Source: Streptomyces sp. SAI-135 (GTDB lineage: Bacteria > Actinomycetota > Actinomycetes > Streptomycetales > Streptomycetaceae). Taken from it: 64,000 nucleotides of DNA. The stretch is from positions 7,316,001-7,380,000 of the forward strand of contig NZ_JARXYP010000002.1 of NCBI RefSeq assembly GCF_029893805.1, read 5' to 3'. The notes beneath the pieces were generated by a model, which saw only the letters and a program-made list of their open reading frames with translations, made no database searches and was not told the origin of the DNA. This document shows positions 51,411-60,656 of the stretch, one piece after another. The number at the start of each line of letters is the position of its first letter. Position 1 is the stretch's first letter. The position numbers and the translations under genes were made by a program.

Positions 51411-53759
51411 ATGGGCGTGACGACTGCGACGCACGAGGAACGGGTCGAAACGCCACCGCAGCCCCCCGCACCGGCCGTCGAACTCGGCCCGCGCCGGGTG
51501 CGGTTGATCTTCTTCGGGCTGATGCTCGCGCTGCTCCTCGCTGCGCTGGAGCAGATGATCGTCGCCACCGCGCTCCCCAGGATCGTCGGTGAGCTGCACG
51601 GCCTGGACCGGATGTCCTGGGCGATCACCGCCTACCTGCTCACCGCCACGATCGGACTGCCGGTCTACGGCAAGCTCGGCGACCTGCTCGGCCGCAAGGG
51701 CGTCTTCCAGTTCGCGATCGTCGTCTTCGTGGCCGGCTCCGCGCTCGCCGGACGGGCCGCGACCATGGACCAGTTGATCGCCTTCCGCGCGGTGCAGGGC
51801 GTCGGCGCCGGCGGCCTCATGATCGGTGTGCAGGCGATCATCGCCGACATCGTGCCGCCCCGGCGGCGCGGCCGCTTCATGGGCCTGATCGGCGCCGCCT
51901 TCGGACTCGCCTCCGTCGCGGGCCCCCTGCTCGGCGGCTGGTTCACCGACCACCTCTCCTGGCGGTGGTGCTTCTACGTCAACGTGCCCTTCGGCCTGCT
52001 GACCCTGGCCGTCGTCTCCGTCGTGCTCAAGCTCCCGAAACCGCCGGTCAGGGCCCGGCTCGACCTCCTCGGCGCACTGCTGCTCGCCGCCGCCTCGACC
52101 TGCCTGGTGCTGCTGACCAGTTGGGGAGGCACCACGTACGCCTGGGACTCACGGACGATCCTCGGCCTCGCGGCCGGAGCGGTGGCCGCCACAGTCCTCT
52201 TCCTGGTCGCCGAGCACTTCGCCGCCGAACCCCTCATCCCGCTGCGGCTGTTCAGGGACTCCGTCTTCAACGTCACCGGTCTGGTGGGCCTGGTGACCGG
52301 CGTCGCGCTCTTCGGGGCCGCCAGCTATCTGCCCACCTTCCTCCAGATGGTCGACGGCGCGAGCGCCACCGAGTCCGGCCTGCTGATGCTGCCCATGATG
52401 GCCGGGATCGTCGGCGCGTCCGTCGTCAGCGGACAGCTCATCAGCCACACCGGCCGCTACCGGATCTGGCCCGTCCTCGGCAGCGCCCTCTCCGTGATCG
52501 GCATGTGGCTGCTGTCCCGGCTGGAGGCCGACACCCCCAGGCTGCACTACAGCATCTGGATGGCCGTCCTCGGCGCCGGGATCGGCATGGTGATGCCGGT
52601 GCTGATCCTCGCCGTGCAGAACTCCGTCCGCCCCGCTGACCTCGGCACCGCCACCAGTGCCAACAACTACTTCCGGCAGATCGGCGGCAGCGTCGGTGCG
52701 GCGGTCTTCGGCACCCTCTTCGCCGACCGGCTCGCCGACTCGCTCGAACAGCGGCTCCCCGACGCACAGGGGCTGCCCGACCCCGAGTCCCTCACCCCGC
52801 AGCTCGTGCACGCCCTGCCCCCGGCGCTGCGCGACGGCTACATCCGGGCCTATGCCGACGCCATGCCGAGGATCTTCCTGTACCTCGTGCCGGTGCTCGT
52901 CCTCGGCCTGCTCATCGCCTTCTTCCTCAAGGAGAAACCGCTGGTGTCCCCCCACACCGACACGGAGACCCCCGCCGTCCCGCAGGCGCGCTCACCGCAT
53001 CCCTCCACGGCCCCCGTGCGCGGCACGGTGCGGCACTCCGACGGGACCGTCGTGCCCGGGGCCGCCCTCACCCTCATCGACGTGGCCGGAGCGCAGATCG
53101 GCCGCGAGGCCGGCGGCGCGGACGGCAGGTTCGCGCTGCCGGCGCCCGGACCGGGGTCGTACGTCCTCATCGCCGCCGCGAGCGGCCACCAGCCGCAGGC
53201 CGTCTCCGTGACGCTCGACGGGCACCCCGTCGAACTCGACCTCGTCCTCGGCGGCGCCGGACGGCTCACCGGCCGGGTGCTCACCGACGGCACACCCGTA
53301 CCGGACGCCACCGTCACCCTCACCGACGCCCACGGCGAGGTCGTGGCCACCGTCCGCAGTGGACAGGACGGTTCCTACGCCGTCACCGAGCTGATCGCGG
53401 GGGAGTACACCCTCGCCGCCGGCGCACCCGCGTTCCGCCCCGCCGCGCTTCCCGTCACCGTCCGGGCCGGCCGGCAGACCCGCCAGGACGTCGAACTAGC
53501 GGGCGGTGCGGTGCTGCACGGCACCGTGCGGGGCGGGCGCGGACGATCCGTCGAGGACGCGCGCGTGACCCTCCTGGACGTCGCCGGAAACGTCGTGGAC
53601 ACCCTCACGACCGGCCCCGACGGCTCCTTCCGCTTCGCCGACCTGACCGGTGGCGAGTACACCGTCATCGCCACCGGTTACCCGCCGGTGGCCACCGTGC
53701 TCCAGGTGGCCGGGGGCGGCCGCACGGAGCGCGAGCTGCGGCTCGGGCACGAGGACTGA
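51411..53759 (+). CDS. MFS transporter (DHA2/EmrB type) with C-terminal carboxypeptidase-regulatory-like repeats
   Basis: 782 residues. The first about 520 form a 14-helix drug:H+ antiporter: motif A GKLGDLLGRKGVFQF (about 87-101), motif C GLASVAGPLLGGWF (about 168-181). After the last helix and a Pro/Ser linker, about 225 residues contain three similar beta-sandwich units of about 75 residues. Each starts with a strand like VRGTVRHSDGTVVPGA, GRVLTDGTPVPDATVTL or GTVRGGRGRSVEDARVTL and ends with a GSYVLIAAASG/GEYTLAAGAP/GEYTVIATGYP strand, i.e. carboxypeptidase-D regulatory/CnaB-like. A DHA2 C-terminus should be cytosolic, an odd place for such domains. ATG 51411 follows GGGGAGCGGG. The substrate is unknown. 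Confidence 0.9.
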   Translation: MGVTTATHEERVETPPQPPAPAVELGPRRVRLIFFGLMLALLLAALEQMIVATALPRIVGELHGLDRMSWAITAYLLTATIGLPVYGKLGDLLGRKGVFQFAIVVFVAGSALAGRAATMDQLIAFRAVQGVGAGGLMIGVQAIIADIVPPRRRGRFMGLIGAAFGLASVAGPLLGGWFTDHLSWRWCFYVNVPFGLLTLAVVSVVLKLPKPPVRARLDLLGALLLAAASTCLVLLTSWGGTTYAWDSRTILGLAAGAVAATVLFLVAEHFAAEPLIPLRLFRDSVFNVTGLVGLVTGVALFGAASYLPTFLQMVDGASATESGLLMLPMMAGIVGASVVSGQLISHTGRYRIWPVLGSALSVIGMWLLSRLEADTPRLHYSIWMAVLGAGIGMVMPVLILAVQNSVRPADLGTATSANNYFRQIGGSVGAAVFGTLFADRLADSLEQRLPDAQGLPDPESLTPQLVHALPPALRDGYIRAYADAMPRIFLYLVPVLVLGLLIAFFLKEKPLVSPHTDTETPAVPQARSPHPSTAPVRGTVRHSDGTVVPGAALTLIDVAGAQIGREAGGADGRFALPAPGPGSYVLIAAASGHQPQAVSVTLDGHPVELDLVLGGAGRLTGRVLTDGTPVPDATVTLTDAHGEVVATVRSGQDGSYAVTELIAGEYTLAAGAPAFRPAALPVTVRAGRQTRQDVELAGGAVLHGTVRGGRGRSVEDARVTLLDVAGNVVDTLTTGPDGSFRFADLTGGEYTVIATGYPPVATVLQVAGGGRTERELRLGHED

Positions 53760-53892
53760 CGGGGCATCAGCGCGGGGGCGCGCGCCGGGGCGACCGGGGC
53801 CGGGCCAATTCCCGCATTGCCGCACACCGTGACGGCCCGGCGCCGTACGGTGGAGCAGGCGGCACAGATCTTGCGGAGAGAGGGCCTGGGCC

Positions 53893-56361
53893 ATGGACCG
53901 TGGCACCGAGAGGGGCACACCTCCCAGCCGCGGAGCCGGCGATGGCGCGGCGGACGGACACGCCGCGGCCGGCCGGGTCCCGCTGGCCGTGGTGGTCGTG
54001 GACCGCGACGGCCTGGTCTCGCACTGGAGCCGGGGCGCGAGCCGGCTGTTCGGCGCCGGCAAGGAGGAGGCCATCGGCCGCTCCGCCGCCGACCTGCTGC
54101 CCGTCTCCGGAGCCCTCCCCGACGAGGCGCACACCCCGGCCTACGGCGTCCACGCGGTCTACGACGGACTCGGACCCGACCTCGAGTCCTCCCTCGACGG
54201 CGGTCTCTCCTACCCGGCCGCAGGCCGCGCCCGCCTCACCGTGCCCGGCGCGGACCGCGTCGACGTCCTGTGGTGGGCCTACCCGCTGGTGGGTCCCGGC
54301 CGGGAGCGCCTGCTGGTGCTGGCCGCCGACGCCCGCGGACTCCAGCGGGACCTCGACCTGGACGAGGGCGGTACGGCCGTCGAGCGGATCGCGCCCGCCT
54401 TCGCCCTGCACACCGACTTCCCCGGCGCCGAGGAACTCGCCCGCCGGCTCCCCGAGATCCTGCCCAGCATGAGCGTCGGCGAAAGCGCCCGCATCGTCGC
54501 GCAGGTCCTCGAACTGGGCTATCCGGTCCTGGAGTTCAGCCAGAACGACCGGGTGCCCGTCACCCCCGACTGGGGCGTGCCCCGGCGCGCCGAGCGCAGG
54601 GCCCGCCGGGAGCGGGCGGCCCGGGCGGTCGCGGCCGGCCTGCCGCTGCCGCAGGACGAACCGGACGAGGGCGAGGACCTCGAGTACGTCGCCGTGCGCG
54701 AGCGGCTGGAGTTCCTCAACGAGGTCAGCGGGAAGATCGGCACCTCCCTCGACCTGTCCCGCACCATCGTCGAGGTCAGCAAAGCCGTCGTGCCCCGCTT
54801 CACCGACGTGGCCGGCACCTATCTGCGCGAACAGGTCGTCGCCGGCGAGGGGTTCCCCGACGGCGTGCCGGACACCACCACCATGTGGCACCGGGTGGCC
54901 CTGGAGCACACCGACGAACCGGGCCGCTGGGACGACGTGGTGCCGGTCGGCGAGGCCATGCCGTTCCCCGCGCACACCCCGTTCTTCCAGTGCATGACCA
55001 GCGGCGAGCCCGTCCTCGTGCCGCGCATCAGCGAACAGATGGGGCACGCGATCGCCTCGCAGTTCGAGAAGCGGGACATCAGGCCGCTGATCACCGGCCG
55101 CTCCATGCTCGTCGTACCCCTGAAGGCCCGCAACGTGGTCCTCGGGTTCATGATCCTGCTGCGGCACCCCGAGCGCGTCGAGTTCAACGACATGGACCGG
55201 GTCACCGGCGCCGAACTCGCCGCCCGCGCGGGCCTCGTGCTCGACAACGCGCGCATGTACACCTTCCAGGAGTCCGTCGCCGAGACGCTCCAGGACAGCA
55301 TGCTGCCGCACATCCCGGCGCGCATGGCGGGCTGCGACATCGCCACCCGCTATCTGCCGGGCACGCTCCTCGGCCGGGTCGGCGGCGACTGGTTCGACTC
55401 GGTGAAACTGCCCGGCGCACGGACCGCCCTGGTCGTCGGGGACGTCATGGGACACGGGCTCAACTCGGCCGCCATGATGGGCCAGTTGCGCACGGCGGTA
55501 CAGACCATGGCGGCGCTCGACCTGCCACCGGCCCAGCTGCTGCGCAACCTCGACGACCTCGCCCAGCGGCTCGGCGACACCTACCTCGCGACCTGCCTCT
55601 ACGCCGTCTACGACCCGATCGCGAGCGAGCTGCACCTCGCCAACGCGGGACACATCCCGCCGGTGATCGTGCGGGCCGCGGACGGGCGCAGCGAGCTGCT
55701 CGACCTGCCCACCGGAGCGCCCATCGGCGTGGGCGGGGTGCCCTTCGAGGCGGTCCGGGTGCGGGTGGAGCCCGGGGACCGGCTGCTGATGTGCACGGAC
55801 GGGCTTGTGGAGGTGCGCGGCGAGGACATCGGGGTGGGCCTGGCGACGCTCACCGAGTCCGCCGCCCATCCGGCCGCCTCCATGGACGACGCCTGCGACG
55901 CCATCATCCGGGCGCTCAACCCGCGGGGTGGACGCAAGGACGACGTGGCGCTGCTCATGGCCCGGCTCAACGGCATCGCACCGGACGACGTCGCCGAGTG
56001 GCGGATCTCCCTCGATCCGGCCGAGGTGGGACGGGCCCGGGCGGTGGTGCGGGAGCAGCTGCACGACTGGGGGCTGGCCAGGCTGGCCGACGGCGCGGAG
56101 CTGATGGTGAGCGAACTCGTCACCAACGCCCTGCGGCACTCCCACAGCCGGCCCGTCGAACTGCGGCTCGTCCGGGAGGACACCCTGCTGTGCGAGGTGG
56201 ACGACGACGACCATGACCTGCCGAACCTGCTGAGCGCCGGGCCCACCGACGAGCAGGGGCGGGGGCTCAGGGTGGTCAGCACGCTGGCCAGGGAGTGGGG
56301 CGCCAGCCGCACCAAGTCCGGGAAGACCGTCTGGTTCGAACTGACCCTGCCGCGCCGCTGA
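53893..56361 (+). CDS. PAS-GAF-SpoIIE phosphatase with C-terminal HATPase (anti-sigma type) domain
   Basis: 822 residues. A PAS domain (about 28-150), a linker with a charged helix, a GAF domain (about 265-455), a SpoIIE/PP2C phosphatase (about 465-690: GGDWFDS, GDVMGHGLNSA, LANAGHIPPV, DGLVEVRGEDI and RKDDVALL carry the metal Asp residues) and an RsbW/BtrW-like HATPase (about 700-822: ELVTNALRHSH, GRGLRVVSTLA). Such Streptomyces proteins can dephosphorylate an anti-anti-sigma factor and, with the same chain, phosphorylate it, sensing ligands via PAS/GAF. No sigma or anti-anti-sigma gene is adjacent. It starts at ATG 53893. Confidence 0.92.
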   Translation: MDRGTERGTPPSRGAGDGAADGHAAAGRVPLAVVVVDRDGLVSHWSRGASRLFGAGKEEAIGRSAADLLPVSGALPDEAHTPAYGVHAVYDGLGPDLESSLDGGLSYPAAGRARLTVPGADRVDVLWWAYPLVGPGRERLLVLAADARGLQRDLDLDEGGTAVERIAPAFALHTDFPGAEELARRLPEILPSMSVGESARIVAQVLELGYPVLEFSQNDRVPVTPDWGVPRRAERRARRERAARAVAAGLPLPQDEPDEGEDLEYVAVRERLEFLNEVSGKIGTSLDLSRTIVEVSKAVVPRFTDVAGTYLREQVVAGEGFPDGVPDTTTMWHRVALEHTDEPGRWDDVVPVGEAMPFPAHTPFFQCMTSGEPVLVPRISEQMGHAIASQFEKRDIRPLITGRSMLVVPLKARNVVLGFMILLRHPERVEFNDMDRVTGAELAARAGLVLDNARMYTFQESVAETLQDSMLPHIPARMAGCDIATRYLPGTLLGRVGGDWFDSVKLPGARTALVVGDVMGHGLNSAAMMGQLRTAVQTMAALDLPPAQLLRNLDDLAQRLGDTYLATCLYAVYDPIASELHLANAGHIPPVIVRAADGRSELLDLPTGAPIGVGGVPFEAVRVRVEPGDRLLMCTDGLVEVRGEDIGVGLATLTESAAHPAASMDDACDAIIRALNPRGGRKDDVALLMARLNGIAPDDVAEWRISLDPAEVGRARAVVREQLHDWGLARLADGAELMVSELVTNALRHSHSRPVELRLVREDTLLCEVDDDDHDLPNLLSAGPTDEQGRGLRVVSTLAREWGASRTKSGKTVWFELTLPRR

Positions 56362-56500
56362 CCGGTCCCCGCGGGGGCGTGTGTTTGTCGAACTGGCAGT
56401 GAAGGAATGCGCCGTGCGCTTGTCCGCGTGACCCCGGCGCGATACACCGTACTGGCCCGTCAAATGTGGCGGGTTTGTGGCGCATCCTGGGGAGTTGGGC

Positions 56501-57226
56501 ATGGGCGTGACTGGTCGGTACCGCGAGTCCTGGGAGGGCTTCTGGCGGGAGGCCCCGGGGCGGCAGGGGGCCGTGTTCTGGGACGCGGAACCTGTGTTGA
56601 CCGCCGGAGTCCACCTCGCCCACTTCGAACCGCTCCTCGTCGATCCCGGGCTGCCCCTGGTGGACCTGGGCTGCGGGAACGGCACCCAGAGCCGTTTCCT
56701 CGCCGCCCACTTCACCCAGGTCGTCGGCGTCGACCTGTCCGCCGCCGCCCTCGACCGGGCGCGCGACGCGGACCCCGACGGGCAGGCGACGTACCGACTG
56801 CTGGACGCCTGCGACAAGAGCGAGCCGGAGAACCTGCACGCCGAGCTCGGGGACGCCAATGTCTACATGCGGGGCGTACTGCACCAGGCCGCGCCCGAGG
56901 ACCGGCAGCAGCTGGTCGACGGGATCGCCACGCTGGTCGGGGAGCGCGGCCGGGCCTTCCTCGTCGAGCTGTCCGAGGCCGCCAAATCGGTCCTGGTGGG
57001 CCTGGCGCAGAGCCCCGACGGGCCGCCCGCGAAGCTGGCCCCCGTCTTCCGGCACGGCATCGCGCCCGGCGAGGTCGCCGACGAGGCGGTGCCCGTGTAC
57101 CTCGGGGCGGCCGGCCTGACGATCGTCGCGAGCGGTGAACTGCCGCTCATCACCACCGAGTACCGCCCCGACGGCACCCGGATCGAGCTGCCGTCGAAGT
57201 GGTGGGTGGTGGGACGCGCCGCCTGA
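56501..57226 (+). CDS. Class I SAM-dependent methyltransferase
   Basis: A 241-residue Rossmann methyltransferase. Motif I is LVDLGCGNGTQSRFLA (about residues 52-67), with the acidic end of strand 2 in VVGVDLSAAALDRA (about 73-86). The N-terminal helix (YRESWEGFWREAP) often lids the active site in such small-molecule methyltransferases. The acceptor is unknown. ATG 56501 follows GGGGAG; an earlier in-frame ATG at 56477 is less likely. It converges with the acyltransferase gene (21-bp gap). Confidence 0.87.
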   Translation: MGVTGRYRESWEGFWREAPGRQGAVFWDAEPVLTAGVHLAHFEPLLVDPGLPLVDLGCGNGTQSRFLAAHFTQVVGVDLSAAALDRARDADPDGQATYRLLDACDKSEPENLHAELGDANVYMRGVLHQAAPEDRQQLVDGIATLVGERGRAFLVELSEAAKSVLVGLAQSPDGPPAKLAPVFRHGIAPGEVADEAVPVYLGAAGLTIVASGELPLITTEYRPDGTRIELPSKWWVVGRAA

Positions 57227-57247
57227 CCGCCCGGTGGTGCACGCGCC

Positions 57248-58363
57248 CTATCGGCGTACCTGAGCCGGCAGCGCGCCGGTCGCGGGCGAGGTCTTCCGGA
57301 ACGCCCATTCCATCCGCGGCTCCATCACACACCGGAAGACCCGCCGCACGGGGGCGGTGCACAGCACGGTCACCACCGCCCCGGCGACCAGCGTGGCGGC
57401 GATCTCGCCGAGCGGGGTGTGCGGCCAGCGGTGGCCGGCCCAGTCGACGTGCTTCCCGGCCTGGACGACGAAACCGTGCAGCAGATAGCCGTAGAGCGTG
57501 CCGGCGCCCAGGGTGGTGAACCACGTCCGGCGCCCCGGCACCCAGGACAGGAAGCAGGCGACCAGGACGAGCGAGCAGCCGAAGAGGGCCAGGGTCATCA
57601 GCGGGCCGTACCAGGCGGGCACCCCGAAGTGCTCGGCGGCGTCGCGGTGGAAGAACCACGCGTAGTCCATGCGCGGGACCGCCCAGTACGAGAACACCAC
57701 CGCACCCGCGAACACCGGGACCGCGAGCAGCCGTACCCGCCACTGGCGCACCAGCGAGAAGTGCGCCGGGCGCAGACACAGGCCGAGCACGAAGTACGGC
57801 AGGAACTGCAGGACGCGCTGGAGGTCGAGGTCGTCGCCGATGGACGGGCTGAGCGTGGCGAGCGCGGCGACCGCGAGGGCGATCGGCAGCGGCCACCGCA
57901 GGCTGCGCCAGATCGGCGTGGTCAGCCGCCAGATGAACAGGGCGGCCAGGAACCAGGTCAGGTACAGCGGGTTCAGGAGAGTGACCGGGCGGTCGGGGAC
58001 GCCGTCCGACCACCGGGTGAAAAGGGTGTATGCCGTCTCGAACACGACGTAAGGGACGACGACTCCGGTGACCAGCCGTTTGACCTTCGCCGGGCTCGCG
58101 TCGAACGAGCGGGAGAAATAGCCCGAGATGATGATGAACGCGGGCATGTGGAAGGCGTAGACGATCGTGTACAGCGCGGTGACGGCACGGCTGTCGGAGC
58201 GCAGCGGCTCCCAGGCGTGCCCCATCGCGACCAGCACGATCGCCAGGTACTTGGCGTTGTCGAAGAACGCGTCGCGCTGCTCGGGGCGTCCGGGCGGGTT
58301 CCCCGGAGCGGCGGTCGCCGCCGTCCGTCGTGCCGGCTGTACGGGCTGTGCGGTGTCGCTCAC
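57248..58363 (-). CDS. Membrane acyltransferase (acyltransferase-3 / fucose 4-O-acetylase type)
   Basis: A 371-residue integral membrane protein with about 10 hydrophobic helices. After a Pro-rich cytosolic leader comes FFDNAKYLAIVLVAMGHAWE (about residues 33-52), which holds the family's conserved His, then AFHMPAFIIISGYFSRSF (about 69-86), typical of OafA/WecH-like O-acyltransferases. They transfer acetyl or acyl groups to sugars, lipids or peptidoglycan at the membrane. The target here is unknown. The start is ATG 58363 and it is divergent from the M55 peptidase. Confidence 0.87.
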   Translation of the reverse strand: MSDTAQPVQPARRTAATAAPGNPPGRPEQRDAFFDNAKYLAIVLVAMGHAWEPLRSDSRAVTALYTIVYAFHMPAFIIISGYFSRSFDASPAKVKRLVTGVVVPYVVFETAYTLFTRWSDGVPDRPVTLLNPLYLTWFLAALFIWRLTTPIWRSLRWPLPIALAVAALATLSPSIGDDLDLQRVLQFLPYFVLGLCLRPAHFSLVRQWRVRLLAVPVFAGAVVFSYWAVPRMDYAWFFHRDAAEHFGVPAWYGPLMTLALFGCSLVLVACFLSWVPGRRTWFTTLGAGTLYGYLLHGFVVQAGKHVDWAGHRWPHTPLGEIAATLVAGAVVTVLCTAPVRRVFRCVMEPRMEWAFRKTSPATGALPAQVRR

Positions 58364-58509
58364 GCTTCTCCCTGTCCGTCTCCTGTGGAACCCGCGAGGG
58401 AGAATACGCGTCTTCCAGGAGTTGCCCGTGCGGCGGGGGTGAGCGGCATTCGGCTCGCCTCACCCCTCGTGGGCGACGTAAACCTCCGCGGCGCGTAACG
58501 TGGCGCACC

Positions 58510-59343
58510 ATGAAGATCCTGATCAGCGCCGACATGGAGGGCGCCACCGGCGTGACCTGGCCGGCCGACGTGCTGCCGGGCACCCCGCAGTGGGAGCGGT
58601 GCCGGTCGATGTTCACCTCGGACGTGAACGCCGCCGTGCTGGGCTTCTTCGACGGGGGCGCCGACGAGGTGCTCGTCAACGAGGCCCACTGGACCATGCG
58701 CAATCTGCTCCTGGAGCGGCTCGACGAGCGCGCGCAGATGCTCACCGGCCGGCACAAGTCGCTGTCCATGGTCGAGGGCGTGCAGCACGGCGACGTCGAC
58801 GGCATCGCGTTCGTCGGCTACCACGCGGGCGCGGGCCAGGAGGGCGTCCTCGCCCACACCTACCTCGCCAACTCCATCACCGGGGTGTGGCTGAACGACG
58901 TCCCCGCCAGCGAGGGACACCTCAACGCGCACGTGGTCGCGGAGTACGGCGTCCCCGTCGTGCTGGTCACCGGGGACGACGTGGCCTGCGAGGACGCCCT
59001 CGGGTACGCACCCGGGGCGCTGAAGGTCGCCGTCAAGGACCATGTCTCGCGGTACGCGGCCGTCTGCCGCACCCCGGCCCGCACCGCCGCCGACATCCGG
59101 GCCGCCGCGAAGGAGGCCGCACAGCTGGCGGCCCGTCAGGAACCGGTGCAGGCGGGCCCGTTCACGATCGCCGTCGAGTTCGACGCCGAGCACCTCGCCA
59201 TGGCCGCCACCGTGGTGCCGGGCGTCGAGCGGATCGGGGCGCGGAAGGTGGCGTACACGAGCGGGACCATGTACGCGGGCATCCGTACCTTCAAGGCGGT
59301 CACCACCATCGTCTCGGCCGCCGTGGAGGAGCAGTATGGCTGA
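58510..59343 (+). CDS. M55-family D-aminopeptidase (DppA-like)
   Basis: A 277-residue zinc peptidase. The N-terminal metal motif ILISADMEGATGVT (about residues 3-16) holds the Asp and Glu ligands, NEAHWTMRNLLLERL and FVGYHAGAGQEGVLAHT (about 103-119) the His ligands, and SEGHLNAHVVAEYGV is conserved. DppA releases N-terminal D-amino acids such as D-Ala from peptides of murein origin. ATG 58510 lacks a clear Shine-Dalgarno; the frame upstream to 58330 is Arg-rich and rejected. Its stop overlaps the start of the M20 gene by 8 bp. Confidence 0.9.
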   Translation: MKILISADMEGATGVTWPADVLPGTPQWERCRSMFTSDVNAAVLGFFDGGADEVLVNEAHWTMRNLLLERLDERAQMLTGRHKSLSMVEGVQHGDVDGIAFVGYHAGAGQEGVLAHTYLANSITGVWLNDVPASEGHLNAHVVAEYGVPVVLVTGDDVACEDALGYAPGALKVAVKDHVSRYAAVCRTPARTAADIRAAAKEAAQLAARQEPVQAGPFTIAVEFDAEHLAMAATVVPGVERIGARKVAYTSGTMYAGIRTFKAVTTIVSAAVEEQYG

Positions 59344-60640
59344 CCAGCAGGCACTGGACGAGGTCGTCCGGTTCACCTCCGACCTCATCCGCCTCGACAC
59401 CACCAACCGCGGCGGCGGCGACTGCCAGGAGCGCCCCGCCGCCGAGTACGCGGCCGAACAGCTGGCCGGGGCGGGCCTGGAGCCCCTGATGCTGGAGCGC
59501 ACCAAGGGCCGTACCAACGTCGTCGCCCGCATCGAGGGCACCGACCCGTCGGCGGACGCGCTGCTCGTGCACGGTCATCTGGACGTGGTGCCCGCCGAGG
59601 CCGCCGACTGGAGCGTGCACCCCTTCTCCGGGGAGATCCGCGACGGGGTCGTCTGGGGCCGCGGCGCGGTCGACATGAAGAACATGGACGCGATGATCCT
59701 GGCCGTCGTCCGGTCCTGGGCCCGGCTGGGCGTACGGCCCCGGCGGGACCTCGTGGTCGCGTTCACCGCCGACGAGGAGGCCAGCGCCGAGGACGGCTCC
59801 GGATTCCTGGCCGACGAGCACCCCGAGCTCTTCGAGGGCTGCACGGAGGGGGTCAGCGAATCGGGGGCGTTCACCTTCCACGACGGCGCCGGGCGGCAGA
59901 TCTACCCGATCGCGGCGGGGGAGCGCGGCACCGGCTGGCTCAAGCTCACCGCGCGCGGCCGCGCCGGGCACGGTTCCAAGGTCAACAAGGAGAACGCGGT
60001 CACCCGGCTCGCCGCCGCCGTGACCCGCATCGGTGAGCACGAGTGGCCGCTCAGGCTCACCCCGACCGTCCGCGCGGCCCTCGGCGAACTCGCCGCGCTC
60101 TACGGCATCGAGACCGACCTGACCGACGTGGACGGACTGCTGGAGAAGCTGGGCCCGGCGGCCAAGCTGGTCGAGGCGACCGTGCGCAACAGCGCCAACC
60201 CGACCATGCTGGAGGCCGGTTACAAGCTCAACGTCATCCCGGGGGAGGCCGTGGCCTACGTCGACGGCCGCTATCTGCCCGGCGGCGAGGACGAGTTCCG
60301 TACGACCCTGGACCTGCTCACCGGCCCCGACGTGGACTGGGAGTACAGCCACCGCGAGGTCGCCCTCCAGGCGCCGGTCGACTCGCCGACGTACGCCCGG
60401 ATGCGGGCCGCGGTCGAGGAGTTCGCCCCCGAGGGGTACGTGGTGCCGTACTGCATGTCCGGCGGCACGGACGCCAAGCAGTTCTCCCGGCTCGGCATCA
60501 CCGGGTACGGGTTCGCGCCGCTGAAGCTCCCGGAGGGCTTCGACTACCAGGCCCTCTTCCACGGGGTCGACGAGCGCGTCCCCGTGGAGGCACTGCACTT
60601 CGGCGTACGGGTACTCGACCGCTTCCTGCGAACGGCCTGA
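59336..60640 (+). CDS. M20-family metallopeptidase
   Basis: A 434-residue M20/M28-type enzyme. Zinc ligands appear in LVHGHLDVVPA (about residues 77-87), GRGAVDMKNMDA (about 106-117), DEEASAEDGSGFLAD (Glu pair, about 145) and YCMSGGTDAKQFSRLG, with the C-terminal His in ALFHGVDERV. The dimerisation lid domain is present, so it is a full M20 (dipeptidase or aminoacylase type) acting in the cytosol. ATG 59336 overlaps the M55 stop by 8 bp. It is the second gene of the operon. Confidence 0.92.
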   Translation: MADQQALDEVVRFTSDLIRLDTTNRGGGDCQERPAAEYAAEQLAGAGLEPLMLERTKGRTNVVARIEGTDPSADALLVHGHLDVVPAEAADWSVHPFSGEIRDGVVWGRGAVDMKNMDAMILAVVRSWARLGVRPRRDLVVAFTADEEASAEDGSGFLADEHPELFEGCTEGVSESGAFTFHDGAGRQIYPIAAGERGTGWLKLTARGRAGHGSKVNKENAVTRLAAAVTRIGEHEWPLRLTPTVRAALGELAALYGIETDLTDVDGLLEKLGPAAKLVEATVRNSANPTMLEAGYKLNVIPGEAVAYVDGRYLPGGEDEFRTTLDLLTGPDVDWEYSHREVALQAPVDSPTYARMRAAVEEFAPEGYVVPYCMSGGTDAKQFSRLGITGYGFAPLKLPEGFDYQALFHGVDERVPVEALHFGVRVLDRFLRTA

Positions 60641-60656
60641 GCGAGTGGGGGAGAAC

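Noticed and set aside
53767..56859. A 1,030-codon minus-strand frame opposite the SpoIIE regulator
   Set aside because: Antisense to PAS-GAF-PP2C-HATPase coding sequence and lacks any domain-like pattern.
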